Assembly (NCBI GenBank): GCA_022036555.1
Contig: CM039135.1
Location: forward strand, 46,628,934 to 46,692,933
DNA length: 64,000 nt
From: Microstegium vimineum
Taxonomy: Eukaryota; Streptophyta; Magnoliopsida; Poales; Poaceae
Direction of reading: 5' to 3'
The notes beneath the pieces were generated by a model, which was given only the letters and a program-made list of their open reading frames with translations, did no database searches and had not been told where the DNA came from. Below, in pieces: positions 1 through 12,230 of the stretch (positions within the stretch are counted from its first letter, which is position 1; each line of letters opens with the position of its first letter). The translations under genes were made by a program, and so were the position numbers.

Positions 1-98
1 CACCCAATGAGAGCTTAAAGAAGAAAGCTATTTGGGTACCTAAGTCCTTAGTCACTAACTTTGGAGGACCCAAACAAGCATGGGTACCTAAGAACTAA

Positions 99-3000
99 AT
101 TGTCTTGTAGGTCAATTATAAAGCCAGAGGGAGGCATTGGGTGCTTGATAGTGGGTGCACTCAACATATGACCGGAGACTCAAGAATGTTCAACTTTATC
201 AAGCCAAATGATTGCAATGGGATTGAATCTATCACATTTGGTGACAATGGCAAAGGCAAAGTAAAGGGGCTTGGTAAGATTGCTATATCCAATGACATGA
301 GCATATCCAATGTGTTGTTAGTAAAGAGCTTGAACTTCAACTTGCTATCCGTAGCTCAACTTTGTGATCTAGGCTTTAAATGCATCTTTGGAGTTGATGA
401 TGTAGAGATCATAAGTGTAGATGGCTCTAACTTGATATTCAAAGGATTTAGATATGAGAATCTATACCTAGTTGATTTCAATGCCAAGGAAACTCAATTG
501 TCAACTTGCTTGCTATCCAAATCTAGCATGGGTTGGTTATGGCATAGAAGGCTTGGTCATGTTGGAATAAAACAATTGAACAAACTAGTCAAGCATGATC
601 TAGTTAGAGGCTTGAAAGATGTGGTCTTTGAGAAAGATAAGCTATGTAGCTCTTGTCAAACCGGCAAACAAGTTGGAAACACTCACCCTAGTAAGAGCAT
701 GATGAGTACTTGCAAACCTTTTGAGCTTTTGCATATGGACTTGTTTGGACCAACTGCATATACAAGTATTGGTGGTAACAAGTATGGCTTTGTGATAGTT
801 GATGATTTCACTAGATATACATGGGTATTCTTCTTGAGTGACAAGAGTGAAACATTTGATACATTCAAAGTCTTTGTCAAGAGATGCCAAAATGAATTTG
901 AAACAACTATCAAGAAAGTAAGGAGCGACAATGGTAGTGAGTTCAAGAACACTAGAGTTGATGAGCTATGTGATGAATATGGAATTAGACATCAATTCTC
1001 GGCCAAGTATACTCCTCAATCAAATGGGCTTGTTGAGAGGAAGAATAGGACACTCATTGATATGGCAAGATCAATGCTTAGTGAATACAATGTGAGTGAT
1101 TCTTTTTGGGGCGAAGCTATCAACACGGCTTGCTATTATATCAACCGACTCTATTGCCACAAGATGCTTGAGAAGACTCCTTATGAGCTGTTGAATGGAA
1201 GAAAGTCAAATATTGCATACTTTAGAGTATTTGGATGCAAATGCTATATCTTGAAGAAAGGTGCAAGATTGAGCAAATTTGAGAAAAAATGTGATGAAGG
1301 CTTCCTACTTGGCTACTTAACTACAAGCAAAGCTTTTAGAGTATGGAATCTTACTCATGGCATAGTTGAGGAGGTACATGATGTGTAGTTTGATGAAACA
1401 AGTGGATCTCAAGATGAGAATGCTAACCATGATGATGTGAGAGGTGAATCATTGGCCAATGCAACGAAGAACATGGATATTGGGGACATTAGGCCGAGGC
1501 AAGTGGATGATGAGCAAGATGTTGAAGATCAAGTGAATCCTTCATCCAATATGCAACTCAATGACAATCAAGCTAGTTCATCCTCTCCAACTCAAGATCA
1601 AGAAGCTAGTTCATCTACTCTACCCAATGATCAACCAAGTACAAGCAACCAACTTCCAACACTCCAACCTACCTCTATTGCAAGGGATCATTCTATTGAT
1701 CACATTATTGGAGATATCACAAGTGGTGTACAAACAAGATCAAGATTGGCTTCATTTTGTGAGCACTATTCTTTTGTATCATCTATTGAGCCAACCAAGA
1801 TTGAAGAGGCTTTGCAAGATGTTGATTGGGTGAATGCTATGCATGAAGAACTCAACAACTTCACAAGAAATCAAGTTTGGGAACTAGTTGAGAGACCAAA
1901 GAACCACAATGTTATTGACACTAGATGGGTCTTTAGAAACAAACAAGATCAAGATGGGATAGTGGTGAGAAACAAATCAAGACTAGTTGCACAAGGGTAC
2001 ACTCAAGTAGAGGGTCTTGACTTTGGAGAAACATATGCACCGGTGGCAAGGCTATAAGCAATAAGGATTCTATTAGCTTATGCTTGTGCTCACAACATCA
2101 AGCTCTATCAAATGAATGTGAAGAGTGCATTTCTCAATGGGTACATCAATGAATTAGTATTTGTGGAGCAACCACCCGGTTTTGAGATGACAAGAAACCC
2201 AACCATGTGTACAAGCTAAGGAAGGCACTATATGGCTTGAAGCAAGCTCCAAGAGCATTGTATGAGAGGTTGAGGGATTTCCTACTCTCTAAGGGATTCA
2301 TTATGGGCAAGGTTGACACTACCCTATTCACCAAGAAGATTGGGAAGGACTTGTTTGTGTTGCAAATCTATGTGGATGATATCATCTTTGGGTCAACCAA
2401 TCAAGAGTTTTGTGAAGAATTCGGTACAATGATGGCCAAAGAGTTTGAGATGTCTATGCTTGGAGAGTTTAGTTACTTCCTTGGTCTTCAAGTCAAACAA
2501 TTGAAGAATAGGACTTTTGTTAGTCAAGGCAAGTACATCAAGGACATGCTCAAGAAGTTCAATCTAGATGAAACAAAGTCTATTAGTACACCTATGGGAA
2601 CAAATGGAAATTTGGATGGTGATACTAGTGGCAACATGGTAGATCAAAAGCTATATAGATCAATGATTGGTAGCTTGCTCTATGTGACCGCATCAAGACC
2701 GGATGTCATGTTTAGTGTATGCATGTGTGCAATGGTTTAAAGCATCTCGTAGAGAGAGTCATTTGAAGGCCAACGAGGATATTGCGATATTTGAAGCTTA
2801 CACCTAATGTAGGGTTGTGGTATCCTAAGGATCAAAACTTTGAGTTACTGGATACTCGCTCGGACTATGCGGGTCTAGCAAGATCGAAAAGGAAAAAGCA
2901 CCTCGGGGGCACGTGTCAATTGCTTGGAAGATCACTCGTCTCCTATGGTCATCAAAGAAGCAAAAATAGTGTGGCACTCTCTACCGCTGAAGCCGAATAT

Positions 3001-3330
3001 ATTAGTGGCGGGGAGTTGTTGTGCACAAAAATTCTATGGATGAGAGCTACTTTGAATGACTTTCGGAGTCAATTCAAGCAAGTGCCTTGCTCTATTTGTG
3101 ACATGAAAGTGCAATTCAAGTCACAACATCTGGTTTCAACATCAAAGAACAAAGCATATTGATGGTCCGTTCACCATTTCTTAGAGATTATCATTGAAAG
3201 GGGATCATTATCTATCACTAGTGTTGGGACCAAAGATTCAATTCGGGCCGATATCATTACCAAGCCACTAGATGAAAATAGGTTCTGCAAGCTAGGAATG
3301 AGTTTGAACAACTTGATTTCTCCAACATGA
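99..3330 (+). pseudogene. pol: Sirevirus pol polyprotein pseudogene (PR-IN-RT-RNaseH)
   Basis: In its intact form this polyprotein supplies the enzymes for retrotransposition. Visible parts in order: aspartic protease start with DSGCTQHM (about 145), GAG-pre-integrase Zn region WHRRLGH (about 540), integrase core with DDFTRYTW, SDNGSEF and VERKNRT, a low-complexity linker (1440-1680), reverse transcriptase with RWVFRNKQD (about 1925) and YVDD at 2369-2380, and RNase H with STAEAEY (about 2980). Breaks: an in-frame stop at 1386-1388, another at 2055-2057, loss of one base near 2185, gain of one base near 2731, and heavy decay after 2790. Recognisable coding ends near 3330. Confidence 0.9.
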
Positions 3331-3339
3331 GTTGATGCA

Positions 3340-4658
3340 CCCCCACTTATATGACATGGCCTCTACTCAACAAGAAGGTAAAATGTTGTTATGAGAGCAT
3401 TCATTGCATACCTTGATAGGACTTGTTAGGAGCCTATAACTCATCACTCAAGTTTAGGCCTCATTCTTGAAAACTAAAATGTCTTTGATTGTTATATAGG
3501 TACAACTATAGATTTATGAGATGAATGTCTAGTGGGTGGCATATGACATGTTGATCGTGCTTGCAATCTAGTGTTTTGCTCTATGTTATGAACTCAAAGT
3601 GTTTAATCAACATAGGACAGATAACCATTTAGTATGTGTGGAAACAAGCTTGTCTATGGTTTAAACGAATTAAATATGCTTGGGAAAGTAGCTTAGTTCA
3701 AATCAAAGTTGAAAACAATCTTTCACCCTATTCTCACACTTACGGGACTAAAAAACTTGATTATCTTTATTTAGGTCCACCTTTTTGTGTCAATAGGATG
3801 ACATAAGGGGGAGAAATTATATGGTGAAAAATATATAAAATTAAACCAAGGGGAAGTATATATTTCAAAGGGGAGAAAATAAAAATTAACCAATCATTTT
3901 GAAACACCTTGTGTGTCAATTGGATGACAAAGGGGAGAAATTATGTGACAGATATAAAACTTGACCCAAAGGAGAATCAAAATATATAATTGGGGAGAAA
4001 AGATATAAAACTTGACCAAAGAGGAAGAAGATCAAAGATATATGGGGAGCATGTCTACGGGGAGAAAATTGAAAAAATCTTTTGAAATGAGAACACACAA
4101 AATAGGTGGGAGCAAGCTCATGAACACCCTTGTTGAGCAATTTGAATGCTTGCATCTCATATGTATTGTTGCACAAAGTACTTAAATTCAATATTCATGC
4201 TTGTGTGTGTGTTTGTGAGTTGATCCCAATTGAATGATGATGATCAACTAGCTGCATAGGTGGATTAGCTCTAACCATTGAAACTTTCAAGTAATTGTAT
4301 GTTTCAAGAGAAGTTCAAGATTTGGAGTCTAGCTAAACATGGTGCTAAGGGTGATTCTAAATTTCGCACTCCGATGGTTATCACGCTTCAAAGGTCTACT
4401 CTTACACTTTAGCAACATTATGGTAGCTATTGTCTCTCCCACAATGTATCTTACATATGTGGCAAAAACTTGAACCCCAACTCATGAAACACATATGTAG
4501 GGGGAGCTAATAACTACAAAATGAAATTGAGAAAACTTGTCCAAATCTTGAATCTTTGATTTAAAATGCCGTGGACAAGCAAACTCAGTTCAAAATGATT
4601 ATATTTTCATATCTTTTTGGAAGGGTTGTCATCCAATACCAAAAAGGGGGGGGAGAAT
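3340..4658 (+). other. Sirevirus pol-LTR spacer with iterated polypurine-tract-like motifs
   Basis: This stretch has no protein-coding signal. It contains a series of related purine blocks of the form AAAGGGGAGAAA at about 3805, 3848, 3868, 3929, 3990, 4058 and 4498. The last and longest, an A5G9AGAA block at 4641-4657, abuts the LTR and is the likely functional polypurine tract. Multiplication of the tract upstream of the 3' LTR is a known Sirevirus trait. Confidence 0.6.
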
Positions 4659-6375
4659 TGAGAGTCTCCCATGTGTTTTGGTTTTGAGTATTGATGAAAC
4701 CTACTTAGGTACTAACCTTGGATTCTAAGTGTGAATCATCATGAGATAGGATTGGTCACAGCCATGAGATGGAGCAAGGTGGATCAAGTGGATGACAAGC
4801 TTAGCATGGTGGTGGTAAAGGAAAATGGTTGTGTTAAGGCCAAAGGTGATTCTAGGAACATTTTCGTTGTGTGATCAAGACATCAGAGGATTGTGTGATC
4901 ATGTTTGGATAGATCGTCGTACTATCAAGGAGGAGCTCTTAAGTATGATTACGGTTATTCATGTGCCACCACTAGCTCTTGGAAGCTTGGAGAAGTTGGA
5001 GGAGTTGTTTGGGCGGCAGAGGACAGCAGTCCGGTCGCAAGGTCGGACGCTAAGGGTGTCTGGCCAACCGGACACATCACTGTGTGCATCGGCTGGCATA
5101 CCCTAGCTGGCTCGGCTCGAGAAAAGAGGGTCCATATGTAGTTGATGGTCGGACTATGAAACCGGACGCGAGTCCGGAGGTGCTGGGTGTACGGGCTGCT
5201 CTCGGGTGCTCGATGAAAATATTTCCGGAACCCGTATGAACAGTTGAGTCCGGACGCTACTGGTGCAAGCGACGGAGGCACGTGGCGTGCTGCGGTGGCG
5301 CGGCGGGAAAGAAGCCGATTCAAATAGCTAGGTGACCGGACGCGGCGGACATGTCTGGACTGCGATTGTGCCGCGCGACCGGAGGCTAACGTTCGAGTGG
5401 CCAGCAGTGAAGCTGTCTCTCTGTGTGGGGGGTGTCCGGACGCTGTTGATGATCCGGCCCCCCATGTTTCTTGCGTCGGAGGTGACAGAGAGCCAGTTTG
5501 AGGGAAACGGGGCTAGTTGTGAGTGTAGGCTATATAAGGTGATATGGCAGGCCTTTGGGTAATCTCTTGCACATTTATTCACTCACACATTTGTGCTTGC
5601 TTGAGAAGTTCCATCCCTTCATCTCTAAAATATTTGAATATTCTAGAGAGATTGTGTGAATACCAAGTGGACTTGCTTTGTTTCTTGCATACTAGTGGCA
5701 CTTGGTCGATCGTCGTCATCATGGGCTCTTGTTATTCTTGGAGATTGCCATTCATAGATGGCATGTTGTGACGAGGATCATTGAGGGATGAAGGTGATTG
5801 TCTCCGGCTCCGATCGGTGGATTGTTAGGGATTCTTGAACTACCCTGTGGGAGTTCGCAAAAGTTTATCCCTTAGTGGAATCGCGTACGCTTGTGGATCA
5901 CCTTCTGGGTTGTGTGTTGGTTGTGCGGCACCCTTGAATGGGTTGGCTTTGATTGCCAATGTAGCGCTGTGACACCTCCAAGTGGGAGTATCGCTACAAA
6001 CGGGGACTAGCTTGTTGGCAAACATGTGAACCTCGGAGGAAAAATCTTTGTGTCAACTTGTGTCTACGAGAGGATTTCTGCTTGTTGATGATGGCTCTTC
6101 CCATTGTATTCTCTCATGGCGGTCTAACCCTCCTAACTCTAGCTTTGGCCTGTTACATTTCTTCATACTTGCAAAGTTAGAGTCGCTCTATAGTTTGTGT
6201 AGCTTAGTTAGAGCTTTCTAGGTTGCTAGCTTTTGTTGTGTGACTCCGTATCATCTTGCTAGTTGTCGACGAAATTGCATCGCTAATCTACTTGGGGGAG
6301 GATACCCACGGTGTAGATTGGTTAGGCGGAGTGGTTGTACCGAGTTATTTGGTGTGTTGGCGACGGCGATCAAGC
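4659..6375 (+). repeat. Sirevirus 3' LTR (right end not seen)
   Basis: The LTR is placed to begin at TGAGAGTCTCCC directly after the polypurine tract. It contains the CpG-rich CCGGACGC-type blocks (5030-5460) and the 'cggggactagcttg...gtgaacctcgg' wording (about 6000-6030) familiar from Sirevirus LTRs. Short open frames across it are unsupported. No matching 5' LTR lies in the window, so its true length is unknown. It seems to be interrupted at about 6376. Confidence 0.65.
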
Positions 6376-6784
6376 TGTAACACATGGGGTTGACATGAGA
6401 CGATTTAGATAGGTTCGGGCCGGCACAACCGCCAATATACCCTTACCGTCCTGTGTTCTAGTGGCTAGATTGTGTTGTATATCGGGTTACAAGATCTGTG
6501 TATGATCTAAGAGTGTTGTGAGAGATGAATTCGAGGGGGGTTCCTGCTCGCCTTATATAGCCGGGGGCGTGGTTACGATTTCCATATCCTAATAGATGAC
6601 GATCGTTCCTATGGCAAGGGATCGAGTCTATCTAGTAGGGTCTTCATGGCGAGCAAGTATTCTCAAGAGTCCTTGGCGAGCACGACGGGCTGGTCGTGTG
6701 CCACAAGGCCTCGTAGGCTTGGCCGTCTCCTGGTCAGTAGGCCAGGAAGGTCTTGGGGATATTGCCGAAGTTATATCCCCAACA
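6376..6784 (-). repeat. Tat-type gypsy 3' LTR (minus orientation) of the outer element
   Basis: Read on the minus strand, the block starts TGTTGGGGATATAAC, has a TATA box (CTATATAAGGCG, about 6551-6562), and ends with the 'acaggacg...gcccgaacctatctaaatcg' wording typical of grass gypsy LTR ends and a terminal ACA. A purine run (CAGGGGACT) precedes its minus-strand start at 6785-6793, as expected for a polypurine tract. Boundaries are inferred from TG/CA ends only, because the partner LTR is not in the window. Confidence 0.55.
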
Positions 6785-7771
6785 AGTCCCCTGAAGCACG
6801 TTGTATTCTTCTGGTGAGCCCGCAGCATAATCCTGAAGAGGTGTCCAGTTGGTCGCCATCACGTACTGCGCCCATCGTAGAGGTGCGACCAGCATGCTGG
6901 TCGAGGCGGGTGTTTGGAGCGGTCTCCCGACCAGGTTGATGCAGTTCGAGAACGTAGTAGCTTGGCGTGACGGTGGGTCGCATGCGGATGCTGCGCCTGC
7001 TTGCTGGAAGAATGTGATGTCGCTGAAAGAAAGGAAAACTTTTGAAAGTCTTTCTTTGGTGAAGTGTACCACTTAGGTCTGCAAAAAACCGCACTTCAAA
7101 ACAGCAGAGCTTTTTTGTGAACAAAATTAGTACATTCAGCGCGAGGTGACTGTACCCACTTAGTCCCCGAGCATGTGGTGGCAGGTGGAAAGTATGACGT
7201 GGCCCAATGCTTTACAAAGTAATGCATAAGTAATATGAAATGGAGCATGATTTTGCAAAAATGACTGCGAGTGCTCATAGCCCCGAGCCTTGGTGTAGTA
7301 GAGACAGGCTTCCTGCATCAGGATCAAGTAGTAGAAAAATAAAGGGATTGAAAGACTGCGTGTAATGATAAATGACTGCGATACCCGTAGCCCCCGAGCC
7401 TGATGGAAGGAGCTCAGAAAGGATTCTTGTTCGGGCCCTTCTGGTTTTTGTTCGCAGTACCGGGAGTCAGTCACGGGTATTGTCCTTCGGTGGCGTTTTT
7501 AGGTGTCCTGGTCGCAGTCCCCTAAAGCCCTTCTCTGGTGTGGACGACGCAAAGTCGCGCCTGTCGGAGATGTGACAATGCCCGAGTGTATTAACTATGG
7601 ACGGAAGTCCCCGAATTTTTGTTTGTGCAGGTTACCTTGGTTATCCTTGCCCCCCCCCTGGCCGTTTACCAGTTTTTACTATAGACGTCCCTGCTCTTTC
7701 TGCAAATTCACAAACGATGTGCTGCCGTCCCTGGGAACTGGTTTATTGGGAGACTGGCAAGAAAGATTATT
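6785..7771 (-). other. Non-coding internal region of the outer Tat element, left part
   Basis: This is the region between the 3' LTR and the antisense ORF of the outer element. It includes the 'tagcccccgagcctgat' phrases (about 7270 and 7388) that recur in non-coding parts of grass Tat elements. Short ORFs here have no recognisable product. The sequence resumes at 16884 after the nested insertion. Confidence 0.5.
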
Positions 7772-7776
7772 GCTGT

Positions 7777-8535
7777 TGTTGAGACAAAAATACGTCAGAT
7801 CCTTGAACACCTCGGGCTAATACCGAAATTCGATCTTCCAAGGTTTTTTTGGGTGTGCCAATCGATTAGACCCAATAATCGACAAGGATGATAACTAAAA
7901 CAACGATGAACGAGACGACGGCGATGCGTCCGGAAGTCAAAGCTCAGATTGCTCAAATGCGGAACTCGCGACGTAGACAGAGGTCTTGTAGATGCAGCCC
8001 GTTGAGATCGTAAGAACTCGTAGATAAACTAGCAACTAATGCGATAAAAGTAGATGCTGTAAAAGTAGATAAAAAGTAATAGATTTGTTTGATTGATATT
8101 GGATCTCTTTTTCTCATACGCCCTAGGTACATATTTATACTCTAGCAGGAGTTGTACATAGACAGAACTCATACCTAAACAAACTCCTATTTTTAAGGAA
8201 ATAAAACGACCTCGTGCAAGAGTCGAACTCAAAACTATAGAAAACGATATTAATTACTAATTTCCATATCTTCTTGCTCCTCGATGAAGCCTTCCATCGG
8301 TAGACCCCTCAATCTGCAACCTTTCCTACTATCATTGGCATCTTTCGGCTGACGTCAGCTATATCCCGCCTCCATCGGCAATGTTCCCGATTGGCAATAT
8401 TCTTTACCATCGGCAACCTCTTCCGTCTCCACAAGTGGTCGACTAACAACACTTCGATGCTGATAAAAGCAGTGATCACTTCCTTGCTGATAATGCAATC
8501 AAATCATATTGACACGTCCAGAAACGGTGTCAACA
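7777..8535 (-). repeat. 3' LTR of Tat element A (minus orientation)
   Basis: This LTR pairs with 16136-16883. Ends are TGTTGAGAC and GGTGTCAACA. Recognisable shared phrases are 'cacctcgggc', 'gatgcgtccgg' and 'tttatact', and it contains several CATCGGCA-type motifs between 8290 and 8420. On the minus strand it is preceded by a polypurine tract ending ATTGGGGGGCATG. Confidence 0.92.
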
Positions 8536-8550
8536 CATGCCCCCCAATTT
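8536..8550 (-). other. Polypurine tract of Tat element A
   Basis: On the minus strand ATTGGGGGGCATG lies immediately before the 3' LTR, the position required for plus-strand priming. The same tract is found in element B at 29836-29849. Confidence 0.75.
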
Positions 8551-8780
8551 CGGAGTATAAAATATCTTATGCACCGAAATTTGCTCTACTATAATCTTTC
8601 CCCCCAAAATTCCATTGCCATCTCGATTACCGCGCATCGTCACTATAAATTACCAACAACTCCCGCAACTGTAGCATCAACATTCCAATTCCTCGTATCA
8701 CCACGCAAATCAATGCAATATCCTTCCATATTCCTGTTCAGTCAGAAAGGAAAATTCGAAAACGCCCTTTAACCTAGGCC

Positions 8781-8787
8781 TATAAAG
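8781..8787 (+). promoter_or_regulatory. TATA box of the antisense ORF in Tat element A
   Basis: TATAAAG on the plus strand lies about 140 bp before the proposed ATG at 8926, facing opposite to the retrotransposon genes. It fits a separate promoter for the antisense ORF. This is inference from position; no transcription data are available. Confidence 0.4.
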
Positions 8788-8925
8788 ACCACCGTCTGTC
8801 CTCTCTTTTACCTTGAGCTCACATTTTCACCTTCATTCCAACGTCATCTCTGAAGAGCACTATTCCAGTGGCGGTTCTTCCTTCTTTCATCAGGGAGGCG
8901 CGACCCTTGCAAGAACTTTGCTTCA

Positions 8926-11900
8926 ATGGCGATCAACTTCACTTCTTCCGCGGTAATCTTTCTTCTTCCCTGTCATATATACTGCAGCTTTATCCTTCCG
9001 CATCGCTTTTCAATCCCTTCTCTCTTTTTCTCTTTGCTTTCTCGATCTAGGAGATGCGTAACAAAATAGTGATCCCTACCGATCAAGAACATCTCTGTTG
9101 TTTAGGTCCGATGGGAAATTCCGATCCAACTGACCTTATCAATGCAGAAACTAATCGTATCCCCTTCAGAGCCGAACATTCGAGTTAGGGTTATGGACAG
9201 ATGCATTCCGCTCTTGGCCCAAACCTACCAAAGGGTGGAAAAACTGGTATCTCAGGATGTCTAGGTCACAACAAGCTTATTGGTCACAACGCAACATCGA
9301 CCAATGTATCAGATTGTCTATTGCCGATATGCCAAGAACGAAAATATGATGATTGCTGCTTCATACTTCTGGTCTGATACGATGAATGATTTCTATTCCG
9401 ACACGACCAGCTACCCCTACAATCGCCGATGTGCACATGCTTACCGACCTCGACTCTCCTCTATCGATAGTGCTGCCCCTTTTCAGAGGAAACCTGAACA
9501 TCGAGTGACACACACGCACATCGGTGGCTGGACTGGATATATCCAGGAATACCAAAAGACCGAATCGGTAAACCAAAGAGAGCACACCATCTTTCTGAAT
9601 ATGTGGCTGGAAAAGTTCATCTTTTGTGGTAGGACATTGGACCTACCAATATGTATCTCTCTGCAGCAGAACTTCTAGCCCACGGAAATCTTCCCCTTGG
9701 TCGATACCTTCTCGGCTCAGTCTATCATCTCCTGCACCAAGTATCAGAAAGAATACTGGTAGGCAAACCATCGGTAACCTCGAGGTCCTTGGTGGTTTAT
9801 CAACTTGTGGCTAAATGCCCATATGCACAAATCCCCCCTCCAATTCGACTTATTTAGCCAGCAGTTTCAAGAGACCTGCCTGAGGACTATACACCCGACG
9901 AAGATGAATCGGCAACCCGTTCTCCTCTCAAACCTTGGAGAAGTCATTATAATGCTACCAGGAACCGATGCCAATGAGGGCTAACTTGGCAGGTTTTTCC
10001 AGAGATTGTACTGTGGGATCCCTGCTGCAAAACGGGTTTGGTGGCCTTATGTCGATGAGACAACCGATTCCCACTCTCTTTCAATCTTACCGATGGAAAC
10101 ACACCACAGAGTGAAAGAATTATAAAAGCCATTCTCATTCCTTGGTCATCCCAGTCAACATCCTCGGAACCGGGAAGAACACTCCTCCAACATACGAATT
10201 CTACTATCCATCATAGCCGCAAGACAGCTAGCGCTCGGTCATTACCGATCAAACTTAGCTATGCCGATGTGATAAAACCAAGAGAAGTTATCTCCAGTGC
10301 TATGGATTGGAACAAGATCGTCAATCTCCCGCCTCAGGCTAATGTGACCAATATTGATCTGTCTTCTTGGGCACCAATATCTTTTATACCAATCTTTTAT
10401 TCTTGGTGGCAAGAGTGAAGAATCAATTGTTGCCCCGTCATCGCATACTATCGGCACCTGATGATGCTGATTATATCATTCCAACGATGCGGTAAGTTTA
10501 TTTTTGACATCATTTTTCTGTTTAATTCCTTTTCAAATGCACTGTAACTGATCTTATCTTAACAGGTCGATGATCCAATTCCAAGCCAAAGCAATAGTGG
10601 CAGGACCTTTAACTTACGACCGATAAATCCTATATCGGTGATCGATAGTAGGGCTCCTTCATTGGCTACCCTTATGTATGGAAAGGCACCCAAAGTCACC
10701 CTCAAACCCAACCAAAACAGATTGGGACTGCTGCTACTCCATCGCCCGCTGTCGTTATCCTGTGCAAGCTTTCGAGGTAACAATCTTATCTCACTTATGT
10801 CGATTACAAACTCTCATCGGTGATGTTCACTCAATTGCACAACATGCTCTCTTTTGTAGCCAACGAATTCATCGCAGCTGTTTCAAATGTACAAGCTTCT
10901 CCAACTCAGTCTGCCGATGCCCCCCAAGTGAAAAAATCTAAGCGCCAAGGCTCCTCAAGCGCTGCTCCTCAACAAAAACGCCCAAAGCCATTAACCGGAG
11001 TCATATCACCGGCTACATCTCCTCAAGATCATATCGAACACACCAAACACTAGAGCCAGCGTCGGCTTCCATCCCTAAGCAATTACATGCTGAGATTCCT
11101 GACCAAGGGACAGCACCATCACCGCAAAGGCTGGTTGTAACAGAAACATCATCGGCATCGGCACCAGCATCAGCGTCAACCGTTCACCCTACCGAGGCAA
11201 ATCTATCGGCAACTATTGCTGATCTTCCAGACGCAACTAGGCCAACCACTCTATCAAGCCCGAGGCGAGAAATGTCTCTAAAGCAGGTATACCGACGATT
11301 CATTATAAATTTAGCACGATACAAATTCTTAACTGACGAATTTTAATCCCTTTTCTTTTCAGGCCCAAGACTCCCCAACAGTCTATTCTCCTTTGCCATC
11401 AATATCCCAGATGATGATGAAGAGGAAGAAAGTTCTGTTCCATCCTCAGACATCGTATCGACAGAAATAAAGTCTAACTTGAAGCAATACTATTTCTACT
11501 GTAGCAAAACACATCCCAACTGATCCAGGACTCCAACGCAGTAAGGATAGCCTTCAAAAGAGATTCAGGGCCAACCCCTGCCGATATCGAAGAAACACTC
11601 TTCCAAGCAGCGTATCTTGAGAGCCGACAACTTCAATATCAAAGAGCTTCACGCCGTATTGCCGATAGAGCTGCCCAAACAAAACTTGAAGAAGAAATAC
11701 TTAAGTTCAAGCAAACTGCGGACGAAAAGCACAAGGACATCATTCCGTCTAGAAGCGTCTGGCGGCGCGCTTGAACAAGAGATCATGCATCTATCGGCAC
11801 GAAAAGAAGAGCTGCTAGCCGAGCTGAAGAAAGTTGATGAAGCTTTAGGCGCAGCTACTCAAAAGAAAGCTCAACTCCTCGTTGTCGCCAAATCTCTACA

Positions 11901-12093
11901 ACAAGAAGAGATACCGACGCTCGCGAAAGCCCTCCTGTTGAAGAGGAAGCTCAAGCCAGTTGAGGGCTCTGCCGATGACGACGCCAAAGAGATAGAAGAA
12001 GCCAATCAAATCGCCTTCGCGCAATTTCATCTATCCAAACTCTGTTGTAATTTGTCACATTTGAACTTGATAACTGACCCATATGTAACATAA
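8926..12093 (+). pseudogene. Antisense ORF (aORF) with plant mobile domain, degenerate
   Basis: On the strand opposite to gag-pol lies a spliced-looking coding region. A first exon (8926-8952, MAINFTSSA) ends at a GT donor, and the intron closes with CAG-like CTAG at 9050. Further canonical introns are 10492-10565 (GTAAGT...AACAG) and 11287-11362 (GTATAC...TTTCAG). Across 9190-9900, through several frame changes, the translation shows the plant mobile domain pattern, with FLNMWLEKFIF near 9590 and GPWWFINLWLNAHM near 9800. The C-terminal part (11617-12093) is a charged coiled-coil-like segment. Antisense ORFs of this class are described for Tat/Retand elements. Stops and frameshifts make it a pseudogene; its role is unknown. 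Confidence 0.7.
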
Positions 12094-12099
12094 CGCTGA

Positions 12100-12230
12100 C
12101 GCTTTTCTATCGATGCTTTGTATGACCAACCCACTTCGTGAAGTAATCGGTAGCAACAAGTACGAATTTATACCCTTTACTTGATTAGCACACGAGGATT
12201 ACATCGGCACGCCATCTGTCGGCATGGTTA
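12100..12230 (-). pseudogene. Integrase remnant of Tat element A
   Basis: Minus-strand translation of about 12119-12170 reads YKFVLVATDYFTKWV, the start of the gypsy integrase core with its first catalytic Asp. It is sandwiched between the upstream part of the RT region and the end of the antisense ORF. The intervening reverse transcriptase, RNase H and the rest of integrase have been deleted. Confidence 0.7.

Larger units (their letters stand above)
1..6375 (+). mobile_element. Sirevirus-type Ty1/copia retrotransposon, 3' half
   Basis: This is the 3' part of a large copia element that runs off the left edge. In order it holds the end of gag, a decayed pol (protease, integrase, reverse transcriptase, RNase H), a 1.3-kb spacer with repeated GGGGAGAAA-like purine motifs, and a 3' LTR. 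Integrase preceding reverse transcriptase is the copia order. The wording of pol and the iterated purine motifs after it are typical of Sireviruses (the maize Ji/Opie group). Several nonsense and frameshift lesions show the copy is dead. The 3' end appears to be cut at about 6376 by a Tat gypsy LTR. The family assignment comes from memory of related elements, not from a search. Confidence 0.85.

Noticed and set aside
4825..5582. Several 75-120 aa ORFs on both strands
   Set aside because: They lie in the CpG-rich part of the Sirevirus LTR; no protein features.
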